From Bromus sterilis (lineage: Eukaryota; Streptophyta; Magnoliopsida; Poales; Poaceae), in assembly GCA_950022295.1 (NCBI GenBank), contig OX465596.1:4774001-4838000 (forward strand): a stretch of DNA of 64,000 nucleotides, in the 5' to 3' direction. Shown here piece after piece: positions 47,038-58,456 of this stretch (its first letter is position 1; each line of letters begins with the position of its first letter). The notes below the pieces were generated by a model. That model did not search any database, was not told where the DNA came from, and saw nothing but the letters and a program-made list of their open reading frames with translations. Position numbers and translations under genes: made by a program.

Positions 47038-48661
47038 CTCCAAGTTTCCGACTTGGTTCCTTTTGGTAAGTTCTTCCTTCTCTACCGTTCACAGTTTCTA
47101 ATATAGAAGTGCCATTAGTATAAGAATCCTTTTCCTGAGAGGCATGTGCTGTCATTAGGTGTCGTTTACATCTCATCAAAAAATTCTTTAGAACCGTTCC
47201 TTATGTTTTCATTTTCCTTCGGTTCCCCTCATGCAAATCGTTCTGGAATGGTTCTATGCCACTTCATGCATATTTAGATGCACAACTTGTATTCATTTTC
47301 CCTTGTACAAAGAAAGCCCTATTATAGTGACCGGTTTAACTTGACCCTTTCTTTCTTTTGGCTGCCAGGTTTCCCTGTACATAGGTGCTCGCTCCTTTGG
47401 CAACTACTCCTACAGCCTATGCGGCTAAGGCGTATCCAAGACTTAATCATAGTGATTGTCTTGACGCACCCGCCCTTGCACCCTTTTGGACACGCTACTA
47501 TCACATGCGTTGCGTGTTCTCGAACTGGCCCTCTGATGCTCATCGAGCTATATCAAAGGATTGTTACTATGACGTTAGCCTTCGACCTAAACTACTTGCA
47601 TGCGTTGTAAATATTCCTTATCGAACTATTTCCTTGTCTGTAGCTTTGGTTAAGACCACCTCACCTATTGTAAATACTATCGCGCTTATTTCTAGCTATC
47701 GCAAAAGAACTATTTCCTCGAAGGCATCTATTTACTACCATAACGTTGTTTACTATTACCGTGTTATGGTGTGTCCTACTGCCTTCCCGTTATAAATCGA
47801 CAAAAACATTCATAAAACTCTTAACTATGCCACTCCAGCTCTGTCTCTCGGAGAGTTTAATCCTCAAGCTGGGTGTTTGTCCTCAGAAGGATGACACTAA
47901 ACTCTTACAACGCACACAACCTCGAGATGCTGCATAAAAATAGCTCCAAATACACGCTAAAAATAGCTAACTATTACGCTGGCTTGATTCTTTCATGGGC
48001 CAACTTAGTAGCCCATTTTCCATCAACTGGCCCGCTAAAGGCCAATCGGCAGATACTTCCCCTACTCCTTCATACATGCAACTTTCATTGGCATCTCCTT
48101 ACTTCTCTTTCCTTTTCTTCACTTTCCCCTTCGTTTTCACGGGGCGTCCTAACCCTAAAAGCTTCCTGGCGGCGGAAGAAGTCTGAGCTCAATGGAGGTA
48201 CATGTTCCACTTGCTCTTGCGCCAACAAGCCAGAAGCTCCAGCGGCTACATCCATCGATTTGAACAAGGTACGCCTGCCCTAATCAACAAATCACTGTGG
48301 CGTAGATCTGACATAATATCTTCCTCTGATTGCAACTTCCCTGTCTCACGATTGCTATCCCTTTGGTTCTATATCACTATCTAAAACATATATATACCAA
48401 TCATGTAAATGCAGTCGATCCATCCAGTTTATACCTATACAATCATATTCCAAAGGCAGATGGATTTATTCGACAGAAAGTACTTATATATTTTGCAAAA
48501 AAAACTACATAAACCCCTACATAGTTCACCTCGTGCATTACATGGTTGGCAAAATTACTCTTAAAAAAACTTGACTACAAACAGTTTCTGATTGTTTTGT
48601 TCCACGTTATGATATACATCAACTTAATTTTAATCTTCACACACACACACAAGATTTACAA
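47038..48661 (+). other. Helitron interior between RPA and the orphan ORF
   Basis: Mostly AT-rich with many short overlapping frames, none convincing. The segment 48150-48269 ends in a good donor (GATTTGAACAAG|GTACGC). Its frame, SELNGGTCSTCSCANKPEAP, could be a 5' exon of the ORF at 48662, since an acceptor-like ACACAAG precedes that ORF. Confidence 0.35.
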
Positions 48662-49375
48662 ATGGATGTCGTACGTATTGCTGAAACAACCATTCTCACT
48701 GCTATGTTACACACACTTCGACTGCCAAAGCCCGTGTACCACACAGAACCTGCACAGAGAACAACCATGAAGACTACAATTGAGTTTTATGCTGCATTCC
48801 CTACCAAGCCTGTAAGAAGATCTATGATCCATGACAATCGAACACCAGTAGAAGAAATTAAAAACATGTTGGCAAAACAAGCTATGGAGTTTATGGAGCT
48901 GACCTGCAACAAGACTCCATCTGATTACAACTATCCAAAGCTAAAGTCGGTTGAGACCAGGTTTCAACAGGCCCAGAAGACAAATCTCTCTCTTCACCAG
49001 CAGATAGAAGAACAAGCTAAAGTTATTCAGTGCCTAACCAAAAGTTTGTATGCTTCAGTGGAAGCTGGTTATAAAGAAAACAATGATCTCCAGCATATAG
49101 TTGACATCAACTTTTGTCCAGGCTTTGACAAAACTGATTACCAAATGAATCATACCATGCTAGATGTGCAAGCTGTGGCGACTTATCTTGACGAATCAAC
49201 TGTCCTATCAGATGATATACTTCAACAAACAAAACCTGGTCCATGCTGCATATCCGATGATGAAAATTCTATTGAGCTAGCAGCTTTCACCAATGATGAT
49301 TTCAATGATGATCTCCAATCAAACAACGGATGCAGTTATGATAGCGATGGCAGGCACTATCTTGAAGAGTATTGA
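48662..49375 (+). CDS. Unrecognised 237-residue protein at the 3' end of the Helitron
   Basis: A genuine ATG-to-TGA frame, the longest intact ORF in the 3' part of the element. It starts MDVVRIAETTILTAMLHTLR. A Gln/Lys/Glu-rich stretch (about residues 92-135, including VETRFQQAQKTNLSLHQQIE) looks like a coiled coil. The last third is acidic, with Asp/Glu/Ser runs (SDDENSIELAAFTNDDFNDD). No catalytic motif, membrane segment or zinc site is seen. It shares orientation with the Rep-helicase and RPA genes and lies within 230 bp of the Helitron 3' end. It may be a third Helitron protein or a captured host gene fragment. An upstream exon is possible. Confidence 0.55.
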   Translation: MDVVRIAETTILTAMLHTLRLPKPVYHTEPAQRTTMKTTIEFYAAFPTKPVRRSMIHDNRTPVEEIKNMLAKQAMEFMELTCNKTPSDYNYPKLKSVETRFQQAQKTNLSLHQQIEEQAKVIQCLTKSLYASVEAGYKENNDLQHIVDINFCPGFDKTDYQMNHTMLDVQAVATYLDESTVLSDDILQQTKPGPCCISDDENSIELAAFTNDDFNDDLQSNNGCSYDSDGRHYLEEY

Positions 49376-49603
49376 TATTTACTGCTTATGTAATCTTACT
49401 ATCTTAAGATACTTCAGACTTTCTTGTGGCCACCCTGATTACTTCAAGACAATCGGTACTGTAATAACTTCTGTTTTAAGCTATATAATCATGTGTTAGT
49501 ACCACTGTGTTTCACCTACGTACATAAAATTCTTATACTTCCTTGTAACATTCCATGGCCATCATTCATCCTATGCGCCATCGGCGCAACGGGTGGAATC
49601 TAG

Positions 49604-50172
49604 TATATATAAACTTGCATTAAGTTGCTTCACGTACACATACACACGCATGCTCTGCGGATGCTACGTGAGTGCTATAACAGTCAGCCATGCCGAAAAT
49701 TTCTTCAGGCACCACTAGTAAGGAAAGAGCAATTCAAGCTTTACATTCCGTAGGTATAAACACATCCACAATCTGCATTGTCTTCTCCTACGGCAACAAT
49801 CCCAGAATTTATACTCCAGTTGCAAGATTGATTTACATATGTGGCATTAAGTTGCTTCAGATACACATACCAAGCACATACCCAATATAGCGTATCCCGT
49901 TATACTACATGCCGCAAGCATCACAACTTCAGAACCGCCACAAGTTTACCCGGTCAGGTTCCACTACCTCCTACACATTTAGACAATGTAACCCCCATTA
50001 CATTTTAAAAACTTGCTACCGTATCACAAAACTCATTCCCCGCTCCATACCAGCATCACAATCCATATTCATCAAATGACTCTACTCACAAGCAACATTC
50101 ATGTCTTGCCCATGCCATTTATCAGCCTGGATGGAAGGCGTGGTGAGAGCAAGTGTTAACACGAAACCCACC
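49604..50172. other. Spacer between Helitron and the SBDS-like gene
   Basis: GCATTAAGTTGCTTCA followed by (C/G)(G/A)TACACATAC occurs at about 49617 and 49849. This direct repeat separates the Helitron end from the 3' side of the SBDS-like gene. No gene seen. Confidence 0.4.
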
Positions 50173-52245
50173 TCAGAAGCTGTAGTCCTCGAGACCCCTC
50201 TGGGACTCCGCCATCTCCATTTCCATCAAGCACTCCTCCTCGCTGAGCGGGGCCAGCCCATTCTTGTTGCGCGTGTAGTTGTGCTTGTGCCATCCCGACT
50301 TGCAGTGGTCTCTGTACAGCTTGTCCTCCATGAGTATGTCGCACTCTCTGCATCTTTTCTGCTGCTTGCCTGGTGGTGCCTGGCCTTCCACTTCGCTTGA
50401 AAGGCTCTGTTTCTGCATGGTCTCGCTTAGCTGAGCAACAGCGGCAGACTCCTTTGTGGGCGCCTGTGCCTTCTCCACATTGTCCTCGACGTTGTCATAT
50501 TGGTCTGTAGAAGAGCCACCTTCTGCGTGCGCCGACACTGACAGTACTTCCACCCTCCCTTGCACGTCCTTCAGGTTCTCTTCACACGAGTGCAGAATAG
50601 ATGGCTCGATCTCACAAACCTGCAAAAGCATTAATCATGGTTAAAGGCAGTACACCAATTATTAGGGTAAAACATGACATGAAGACATGATAGTTTTGGA
50701 GAATAATTGCATCAATGTCAGAAATGAGGAAAATACCAGGCAGTCTCAGTAGAACTAATGCTGAGATCATTATAGACTAACAGTACAAAGGAGCCAGCAG
50801 GCAATCTTGTATGTGATACTATACAACTCTCACTAAATGATAGCACAAACCATTCACTAGCTCTATAAAAGTATTGAGGGATTTGAGGGGAAAGATACAA
50901 ACTAGTACATCATCTTATATTAGTTACACTTGAGATCATTATAGATTGAACAGTAGTATCAAAGGAAGCAGAGGGCAAGCTTCTGAGTGATACAACTCTT
51001 ACAAAATGATAGCACCGACTATTCACCAGATGTAGGGATTGAGGGGAACGATACAAATTAGTACATCATCCTATATTAGTTACACTTGAAGCTTTGAAAT
51101 CATTATAAACTGAAAAGTACTACCAAAGGAACAAGAGGGCAAGCTTCTGAGTGATACAACTCTCACTAAACGATAGCACAAACAAACCATTTGCCAGGAG
51201 CTCTATGATATTATGTCAGAGAAGATAAAAACTACTAGTACTTCGTATATCATCTCTATTAATACAGTATTAATTTATAAAGGACACGTTCAGTGGGGAA
51301 CTCACATGGATGGCAATCTGATAGAAAGTCATAATCAGGAAACACAGTAATTGCTAGAAAACAGAGTCTAAACAACTTACAAGGGAATACAGATTGCCAG
51401 ACTCATCCTTTGAAAGAACTATGGCATTCCACTCATCAAGCTTCTCCATAAGGCCAGCAAGATTGGACTTGGGCGCAGTGAACCGGACCGTCAATGGCGC
51501 ACGCTTTATCGAGTACTTCCCGCTCTCAATGAGCTTCTTAATGACTCTTAGTGCCTGAAAAATCGGTTAAAATATAAATGAAATAAAAAATAATAGCCAC
51601 CTGTTGAAAAGAAAAATAAAGACAAATTCGACTTGATTGGTACACGATGTCAGATTGATAACAAACATAACAACCTCTCAAGTAAGGTTCATAAGTAAAT
51701 ATCTCCAGAAAAGAGAAGTGATTCATATGTATGTTCTTGCAGCTGAGGCTGAGCACATTAGACACATCCCTGTTTCTAGTGATATATGTTATTGCTAAGA
51801 TCATTTGCTACAAATCAGAATCCAATGCTTTTATCATGTCATTAAGCATGAGCTGCACACTTAACAAAGGCTGAGAGAAAATTTCTTACTAGAGACCAAC
51901 AAAAACAACAATTAGTTTATTTACTACTCACAATAAGAGACCATCGCATCACGAAAACTATACTAAGCTGGCAATAGTAATACGACACATCAATACTCAA
52001 CTTCTTCCAATTGGTAATTTCTTCTAATTACAGTAAGATGTCAGCTATTTGCAAATGCAGATATTTGCAGTCAGGTTGTCACTAATTTGCAGTAAGATGA
52101 GGTGCTTCGACTTGGCGAGGACGCCCTTGGAGAAGCTGTCGTCGACGAGCACCTCGTCGACGAGGATCTTGATCTCGAACGGCTGGTCGGCCTTGCGTAG
52201 CCGCACCACGGCGACATTGGTGAGCCGCTTCTTCCGCGAGAAACC
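50173..52245 (-). pseudogene. SBDS: SBDS-like ribosome maturation factor, missing middle exons
   Basis: SBDS releases eIF6 from nascent 60S subunits; plant forms carry a C-terminal zinc-finger extension. Three pieces are visible on the minus strand. From 52245: GFSRKKRLTNVAVVRLRK, then SKGVLAKSK. From 51554 to 51381 (58 codons): ALRVIKKLIESGKYSIKRAP to SKDESGNLYSL. From 50619 to 50173: VCEIEPSILHS, the C2H2-type finger CRECDILMEDKLYRDHCKSG with WHKHN, and the plant-typical end GLEDYSF. The last two exons splice cleanly. The first piece lacks about 20 residues of the FYSH domain. The segment normally holding KICIDIL to PYTISMVERLMHEI is absent from 51555-52090. The N-terminal exon also has no canonical MSR...VQP start. 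A working SBDS is therefore unlikely, though a truncated transcript is possible. Confidence 0.8.
50763..51260. repeat. Triplicated ~165-bp repeat in the SBDS-like intron
   Basis: Units begin GA(G/A)ATCATTATA(G/A)A at 50763, 50932 and 51096 (periods 169 and 164). They share GATACAACTCT(C/T)AC, GATAGCAC and GATACAAA(C/T)TAGTACATCAT. Confidence 0.8.
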
Positions 52246-52388
52246 CTGGAATCGCAAAGCATTTCAGTAGCGGGCGAGAATAAAGAAGGGAAGGGGGGAA
52301 GGGGAGCGGCGGCGTACCTTTTCTTGGATCCCCCGCTCGGGGTCCGCTCGCGAGGCCGGCGGAGCGCGACAGCCGCCGCCTCCGACGC

Positions 52389-52556
52389 CTACCACCGCCG
52401 CAGAGAGAGCAGCAGGAACCCAAGAACCACGAGCCAGAACCCGAGATCCTCGGCCGAGGTGGTCGGGACGCGGGGGTCCTCCAGCCCAGCCAGTACAGGG
52501 AACCAACCGAGGAAGACGAGCCCACCGACGACGATCCTGGTGCTCCATGGTACCAT
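52389..52556 (-). CDS. Possible 55-residue double-membrane-span peptide
   Basis: An ATG frame just upstream of the SBDS-like N-terminal exon: MVPWSTRIVVGGLVFLGWFP, a short hydrophilic loop (LEDPRVPTTSAEDLG), then FWLVVLGFLLLSLRRW and TAG. Two hydrophobic segments joined by an acidic loop look like a small membrane protein. A plausible donor at 52318|52317 could join this leader to the SBDS-like exon at 52245, but in a different frame. Function unknown. Confidence 0.35.
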   Translation of the reverse strand: MVPWSTRIVVGGLVFLGWFPVLAGLEDPRVPTTSAEDLGFWLVVLGFLLLSLRRW

Positions 52557-52799
52557 CGCTTCTTGGTGCAGTCTCCGTGGGGGGATGCGATTGCCGTGTG
52601 CTGCGTGCGACGGGAAGGTGGAGAAGCGGCTGGCAAGAAAATGGGAGCGGGGGCGGGGGGCGGGGGGGGCGGCGCTTCTTCGGGTTTGGGGGGATTTGTA
52701 TAGGCGCCGCGGCGGTGGACGGCGAAATTTACATTTTTACCCTTTGCGAAAACTATTTCACAATCTAAACCTAATTGTAAACTATTTTACTAATTTAAT

Positions 52800-53870
52800 C
52801 TTTTTTTTAACGCTCAACACAAAGGCGCTAAGCCTATGCATCTAGCGCACGTGCCAAAGACGCTATGCCCCTGTCACCGTAGCGATGCTGGACCCCACCG
52901 GGCCCCACCCTGGTCGTCTAGCACATAAGGCAAAGGCGCTACACGTATAGACGCCTGAATCACTTAAAGGTCGAAGCCCACGCCCGAGGCCAGACAGACA
53001 GAGAGGGGTTCGGCCATATTTGGATTGGAGGTGCTGTTCCTCGTCGCCCCCTCTCAAATTCACCCTCAAATCTTCCACATTTGAAGGTTTTGGCAGTAGA
53101 TTTCTCCCTCAAATCATCTCCTAAGGTATTCTCCTCCGATCCCTAACTTTTCATCCATTAGCTTCATGTCATTTCTCCTATTTGAGCATTTTTTGGTGAA
53201 TCCTAGATTCAAATGGATTTTCAACCTTTGTAGTGACAATGGCATTATTGTTAGATATATGGCATTAGCATTGTTGTAGTAGTCATTGAGAAGAAATTAG
53301 GATGACTAAGCTTAGTGAAACCCTAAATTCCATTGGATTTATAGTTTGTTATGGGATTATGTGTTTCATCTACAATATATTTTGTGTGGAGAAATAACAA
53401 GATTGATATGAAGCAATGGCATTGATATGATTGATATTATAGGATGATTTGGCATACGTTGTCGGCAAGCTCGTCTGACGATGATTATGTAACAACTCAG
53501 GTTATCATGTTCTCTATGAGTGTCACTTTGAGGGTTATGGTTGTAGGGTAAATGTGTATTGATTTCATTTACCTTATTTGTAGCTACCGATCATGGAGTG
53601 CACGGAATGGAGCGGGTTGACTTTGAATCAACCTTGTAGGTGTGAGCACGGACCCCCTTGTGAAAGATTTGTGGCATTTCAATCGATTGATATCGGAAGG
53701 AGGTTTTTAGCCTGTGCAAAAAAGGTTAGCGATATTGCATTAGTGATTCATTCTTCTTGTATGTAGTAGTCATTGCAATATTTGTCAATAAACTTTTCTT
53801 TATCATTAATATTGCTTTGTATTTATTTCAGTCAGGTGGTGGAATGTAAATCAAAGCATCCGGGAAGATA
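52800..53870 (+). mobile_element. DNA-transposon fragment with GRF zinc-finger exon
   Basis: GC-rich 52808-53000 with AAGGCGCTA-type words. An exon at 53593-53724 encodes MECTEWSGLTLNQPCRCEHG, PPCERFVAFQSIDIG and RRFLACAKK, matching the CxC...C...GRRF...C pattern of GRF zinc fingers found in plant transposon ORFs. A donor (AAG|GTTAGC) follows, and the next visible exon stops after a few codons (SGGGM). No transposase core is present. Confidence 0.5.
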
Positions 53871-53929
53871 GCAATTATGCACGTACTCACGGTCAAAGGA
53901 ACAGTCTACTACGTTCTGTAATTACAACA

Positions 53930-55200
53930 CTGAACCTTCATAAGTTTGATCATGCTGTAATGCTTACTTTGGGTAATGTTCATCACGTCACTCATCCAGT
54001 GAGGTGACCTCACAGTCAAGAGACTTAATTTTCCATGACCATCATGTTGACCATGAACTAGTTATTGAAATAGAGGCTGGGGGTTTCTATAACACACATG
54101 TATCATTGTTTCACTGATACAGTTCTAACACGGTATAAAACTGGTTATGAACTTGCTTAGATATATTGAAATAATCATATATTATTTGCCTCTAAAGCAT
54201 ATATCCAACAGTCTCCCACTTGAACTAAGTGCTAATAATCTAGCCGCATTTTCCTGATCATAATCAGCTTATCGCATAAGTGTTCATTGATCATGCTTGC
54301 TCATGGAAAAGGATTCATCAACGAACGGCACCAATTCAGATTCGTATGTTTCCTTTGCAACTGGTATAGAGGTCAACTAGTTTGACATGCCACTCATTAT
54401 CATATAATGGTTGGATATAAGTTTCGCGGGAGAGTGAGACTATTATTCACAGTATCCTCCAATTATCTTTTGGTTCAGTCTTCAGAAGACTTATCCATAG
54501 TCATATATATTGGGAAATACACTCAGTCAGAAGTCCAAACTTCTTACGCTAAACTTTTATCCATACGTCTACTTTCTTTAAGTAGTATTATGTTTGTAGT
54601 GTCGTGAATCTTGCTCACATTTCTTTCATATCTTCGGTGATGTCTCTAATTCCATATAGACTCATAATATGGCTTGCAATTGTAATCTTGCATTACATTC
54701 AAGTCTATTATCCTTTCTATATTTTAGAGCTTTGTCCTCAGTATTCCTCATATACTGAATGCATGGACCTTATTCAGATTCTGTGTTTTACTCCTAAAGC
54801 ACATCGGAATCTGTTCTTCTTTCAAGAACTTTTGAGTCATTCTTTTGTTGGATTCACAACACATGTTTTATGGTAGAATCATATGTCAAGAACATATAAA
54901 ATCACACGTACAAGTACATGGTGCATCTCTATTCTTCCATCAAGACATTGCTTGTGAAATTTGGATTTTCATCCATTATATAATTTCTAGCCACAAGAAC
55001 CTGCTTCTTGTCTAGAAGATTATTCCAACCTTCACTTTAGTTCATTAGACGTTTCTTAATCTATTTTTATAGATTTCAACGTGTAACATGTTAGTACTTC
55101 AAAAAAAAGAAGATTCTTGTAATCTTGTGTTTTATTTGCATTATGCCCTATATATATCATAATGCTTATGTGTATATAAGACGATTCTCTATATACACAA
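53930..55200 (-). mobile_element. Degenerate Copia element, LTR end at 54210
   Basis: ATTATTTGCCTCTAAAGCAT followed by ATATCCAACA (54210) is the complement of the TGTTGGATATATGC... start of Angela/BARE-type LTRs. The next bases, GTCTCCCACTTGAACTA, complement the polypurine tract AAGTGGGAGAC. The LTR therefore lies to the left and internal non-coding sequence to the right. No gag or pol frame remains. Confidence 0.6.
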
Positions 55201-55218
55201 TCAATGCTATATATATAT

Positions 55219-55915
55219 GGGTCTATTCTAACAACACCCCTTAAGACCTTATTCTAACAACTAATCCTTATTCTGACAACACTAATAAAACAGAACGAAA
55301 CAGATCGTCCCGCAGCGCGCACAAACAAAAAAAGAAAAAAAAACCCACCCCGGCCCGTTGATGGCTTCTCGCCCCTCGTTGGTTACCCCAAGTGGAAGGT
55401 TGAGATGCAGTGCAGCAGCAAGTTTCCCTCGGTGAAGATACCAAGGTTATCGAACCAGTAGGACTCAGGAGATACAAGTAGGTGGCAACGTCGCCAGAAA
55501 TTGCTTCCTGACTAGGGTGTTGTCGTGGACCTGCACACAACAACAAATAATATATATATATATATATATGTGGGTCTATTCTAACAACACCCCTTAAGAC
55601 CTTATTCTAACAACTAATCCTTATTCTGACAACACTAATAAAACAGAACGAAACATATCGTCCCGCAGCGCGCACAAACAAAAAAAGAAAAAAAAACCCA
55701 CCCCGACCTGTTGATGACTTCTCGCCCCTCGTTGGTTACCCCAAGTGGAAGGTTGAGATGAAGTGCAGCAGCAAGTTTCCCTCGGTGAAGATACCAAGGT
55801 TATCGAACCAGTAGGACTCAGGACATACAAGTAGGTGGCAACGTCGCCAGAAATTGCTTTCTGACTAGGGTGTTGTCGTGGACCTGCACACAACAACAAA
55901 TAACTTTGCTCCCAA
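55219..55915. repeat. 353-bp tandem duplication with AT microsatellite
   Basis: Two near-identical copies start GGGTCTATTCTAACAACACC at 55219 and 55572 and run to CACACAACAACAAATAA. A (TA)n tract separates them. The inner parts (AAGTTTCCCTCGGTGAAGAT) belong to the Gypsy-type LTR family that continues to 56859. Confidence 0.85.
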
Positions 55916-56859
55916 CGAGTACAGAGGAGTTGTCAATTCCTCCGGCCTTGTCGTTTACAAAGGATCAACGCAAGAGATAAAAGGTGCAAAGGAAAGTAAA
56001 ATATGAAAGTAAATTAAGGGTGTGAACAATAATGTGAAGATGGACCGGGGTCCCGTGATTTTCACTAGTGATGTCTCTCTCCCAAAAGACGATAAAAGTG
56101 CTAGCGAGGTAAACAAATCACAGTTGGGCAATTGACAGGATTATGAAGGCACCGCAATGCTAACTATGCTGCAAAGAAAGGAAGGGCTCAAAAGCAATGG
56201 GCAGTACGCCAAGGTAAGTAGACCGAAATCCATCTGCATCTACTACGAATCATCCACCTTGAGGTATCTATCCAGAACATCTCGCTGGTATTAAGTTGCG
56301 AATCCCACCCAAAGTGTAAACTCAAAGCAACAGACAACTGCATTAAAAGAACTTTGCGTAAAGTAAACAGGGTGCCGGGGCAGCTTCTCCAGGCAGCCCT
56401 GATCTTGAAACGGCGGTGGCGGCGGTACAGAGGCGAGATCGCGAAAGAGGGATCGATATTAGGGGTTTCCACCCCGAGGGGTAAATATAGGCGAAGGGGG
56501 GCATCGAGGGGACCCACAGGGCAGCCAGGAGGCCTCCTGGCGCGGCCTAGGGTGGGGCCGCGCCAGGGACCCTTCTGGAGTCCCTGTGGTGGCCCCCCTT
56601 CCCTCTCTTGGTGATTCCGGAAGCTTCCGTTGCGCTGATTTTTTATATATTTTTCCCGGAATTTTTGGAGCACTTTTAATGGCCGGAAAACCTGAAATAC
56701 AAAAACAGCAGAAAACAGAAACTGACAACTGGGTGCACTGAGTTAATAGGTTAGTCCAAATAGTTTCAAAAGTGTATGAAAGTTCAAGCAAAACATGGCA
56801 AAGTCACACAAAACATGCATGGAGCAAGCAGAAATTATAGATACGTTTGGGACGTATCA
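55916..56859 (-). mobile_element. Gypsy-type LTR, minus orientation, copy 1
   Basis: The right edge ...TAGATACGTTTGGGACGTATCA is the complement of a TGATACGTCCCAAACGTATC LTR start. Internal strings (CAGTTGGGCAATTGACAG, GAGGCGAGATCGCGAAA, AATATAGGCGAAGGGGGGCA) recur in copy 2 at 62410. What follows 56859 is not internal retroelement sequence, so this is a solo or terminal LTR. Confidence 0.6.
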
Positions 56860-57480
56860 CCCGCTACCTTATCCTCCCACCCACCCCACACCGCACGGAC
56901 ACACCAAACTCCCCCCCCCACGCACGCACCTCGCCCAGGCCGCGTCGGTCGCCATGGTGCCACCTCGCCGGCCGCCCGGATCCTCCCCAACACCCCTCAG
57001 ATCGGCGCATCGTCTGCTCGGTTCCCACCGCGAGACGGACGCCCCGGGCCCCGCAGCGCGTCCGCCGCCACGGACCTCGCCGAGCGTCGTCCGCCTCTGT
57101 CTCCGGCCGCAGCGCGACGGCCACCTCACGACGGGAGCCAGACAAGTGTGGTGCAGTAGGTGAGTGGGTAGGTGGGCAGTGGCAGCAGTGGCAATGGAAG
57201 CGGCGGCGAGATCCAGGTAGCTGCGGCAGGGCCAGGAGGAGGAGCGGTGGCTTGGAGAAGAGGGAGGGATTGAGCGAGCGAGCTCGTGGTCTCTATCAAT
57301 GGCAACTCCCCCAGCTTCTTCTATCTGTCCCTCTCCAGCTTTTCCTTTTCTTTTCTTTTCCCTCTTTTTTCCTTTGGGTTGGAGACAGATGATGCTGACG
57401 CACTCGAGCTTTCTTGCCATCTTAACGCTAGTAATTAGTATAGTAATAATGATCTGCGTTGATTTCGGCATGGTAACGAC
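56860..57480. other. CpG-rich segment, no recognisable gene
   Basis: Very GC-rich from about 56870 to 57270, then T-rich. Three overlapping frames are open only because of base composition. It could be the first exon and promoter of a lost gene. No protein family recognised. Confidence 0.35.
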
Positions 57481-57599
57481 ATTTTTACTGCACTAACGTT
57501 GCCCGCAGAACCATTTATTTTTTATTTTTGATGAGTTTCGGCCACTTCTGCCTGCACTGTAAAATGGGGTGGCTTTAAAATTTCAGCATATTTTTTTTA

Positions 57600-58456
57600 C
57601 AGTTTATTACATGGTTCAGTTTGTGGCATACTTTACTTCTTCGAAAAATCGATTACTGTTTGGGTAAGTGTTGGTGGGATTTGATTACTACGTTTGGAGC
57701 CTTTAATAAGATCTGTCCAAATGTACAGCGCACAGAGAGACCTTGTGTAGTTTTCTGTCCAATAGAACAAAATTTGAAGAAAAAATAAAATGCAGTTCAC
57801 TCGCCTCATCCTTGCGGTGCACGCTTGTTGATAAAAATATATGTTAAAAGTTAAAAAAACAAGTGCAGTTCTCTCTGTCGATAAATGCAACCTGTATCGG
57901 TCGAATGCAGTTCACTACGTCGATTCTGGGTCCGTGGAAAAATACGCGTATTTCTATTTTGCCATGTGAAAAAATCATTTGCAGTTCTTTCTGTTGACAA
58001 ATGCAACCGGGTGCCCCGCGGATGCAGTTCACTCGCCGATTTTTTGTTCTGCGAAAAATACGCGCAATTTTGTTTGGCGATAATGCAGTGCGCTTGACTG
58101 TCGGATGCGGTGCGGCTTCCGACGAATGCAGTTCGCTTCGTCGATTCCGGGTCCGCGAAGAACGAAGTTCCGCGATTTACTAAAATCGACACAACTTTTA
58201 AACCGTAAGGAATTAGAGGAGGTGTTTTACATACAAATGGAGCGCCTCGACGATAGATATCCAATGGAGTATTAATTGCATAAACCGGACGAACGAATCA
58301 AACGAATTTAAGCAAAAACTCCCTCTGTCCAAAAGAGGGCAGCAACACCGTTTTTCAAATTACTTCAAAACCGTGTGGAATATGGAAAAGTGTTCAACAT
58401 ATGTATTAATCTACTACTCCAGAAGAATCCAACGGTGTATCATACGCATCGATCGA
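57600..58456. repeat. Dispersed ATGCAGTTC repeats, probable Mutator-type remnant
   Basis: The phrase ATGCAGTTC(A/G)CT(C/T)/(A)C/G followed by GTCGATTC recurs at about 57791, 57905, 58022 and 58127, with related TGCAGTTCT(C/T)TCTGT(C/T)GA between. The spacing of about 105-120 bp is loose. No ORF is supported. Confidence 0.45.

Larger units (their letters stand above)
36609..49603 (+). mobile_element. Large autonomous-type Helitron (about 13.0 kb)
   Basis: The 5' end reads A|TCTAACCTATAAACCCC at 36609. The 3' end has the hairpin GCGCCATCGGCGC (49575-49587), a 12-base spacer and CTAG|T, ending at 49603. There are no inverted repeats and no target duplication, as expected. Inside are a Rep-helicase, an RPA70-like gene and an unknown ORF, all on the + strand, which matches the orientation of the ends. 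Frameshifts in two of the genes suggest this copy can no longer move by itself. The leader 36609-38726 shows no convincing protein. Confidence 0.75.

Noticed and set aside
54407..54876. Two plus-strand ORFs of 66 and 90 codons
   Set aside because: They are antisense to the Copia remnant and lack any motif.
56776..57471. ORFs of 120-200 codons in a CpG-rich stretch
   Set aside because: They overlap in several frames and have no recognisable domain; some start at non-ATG codons.
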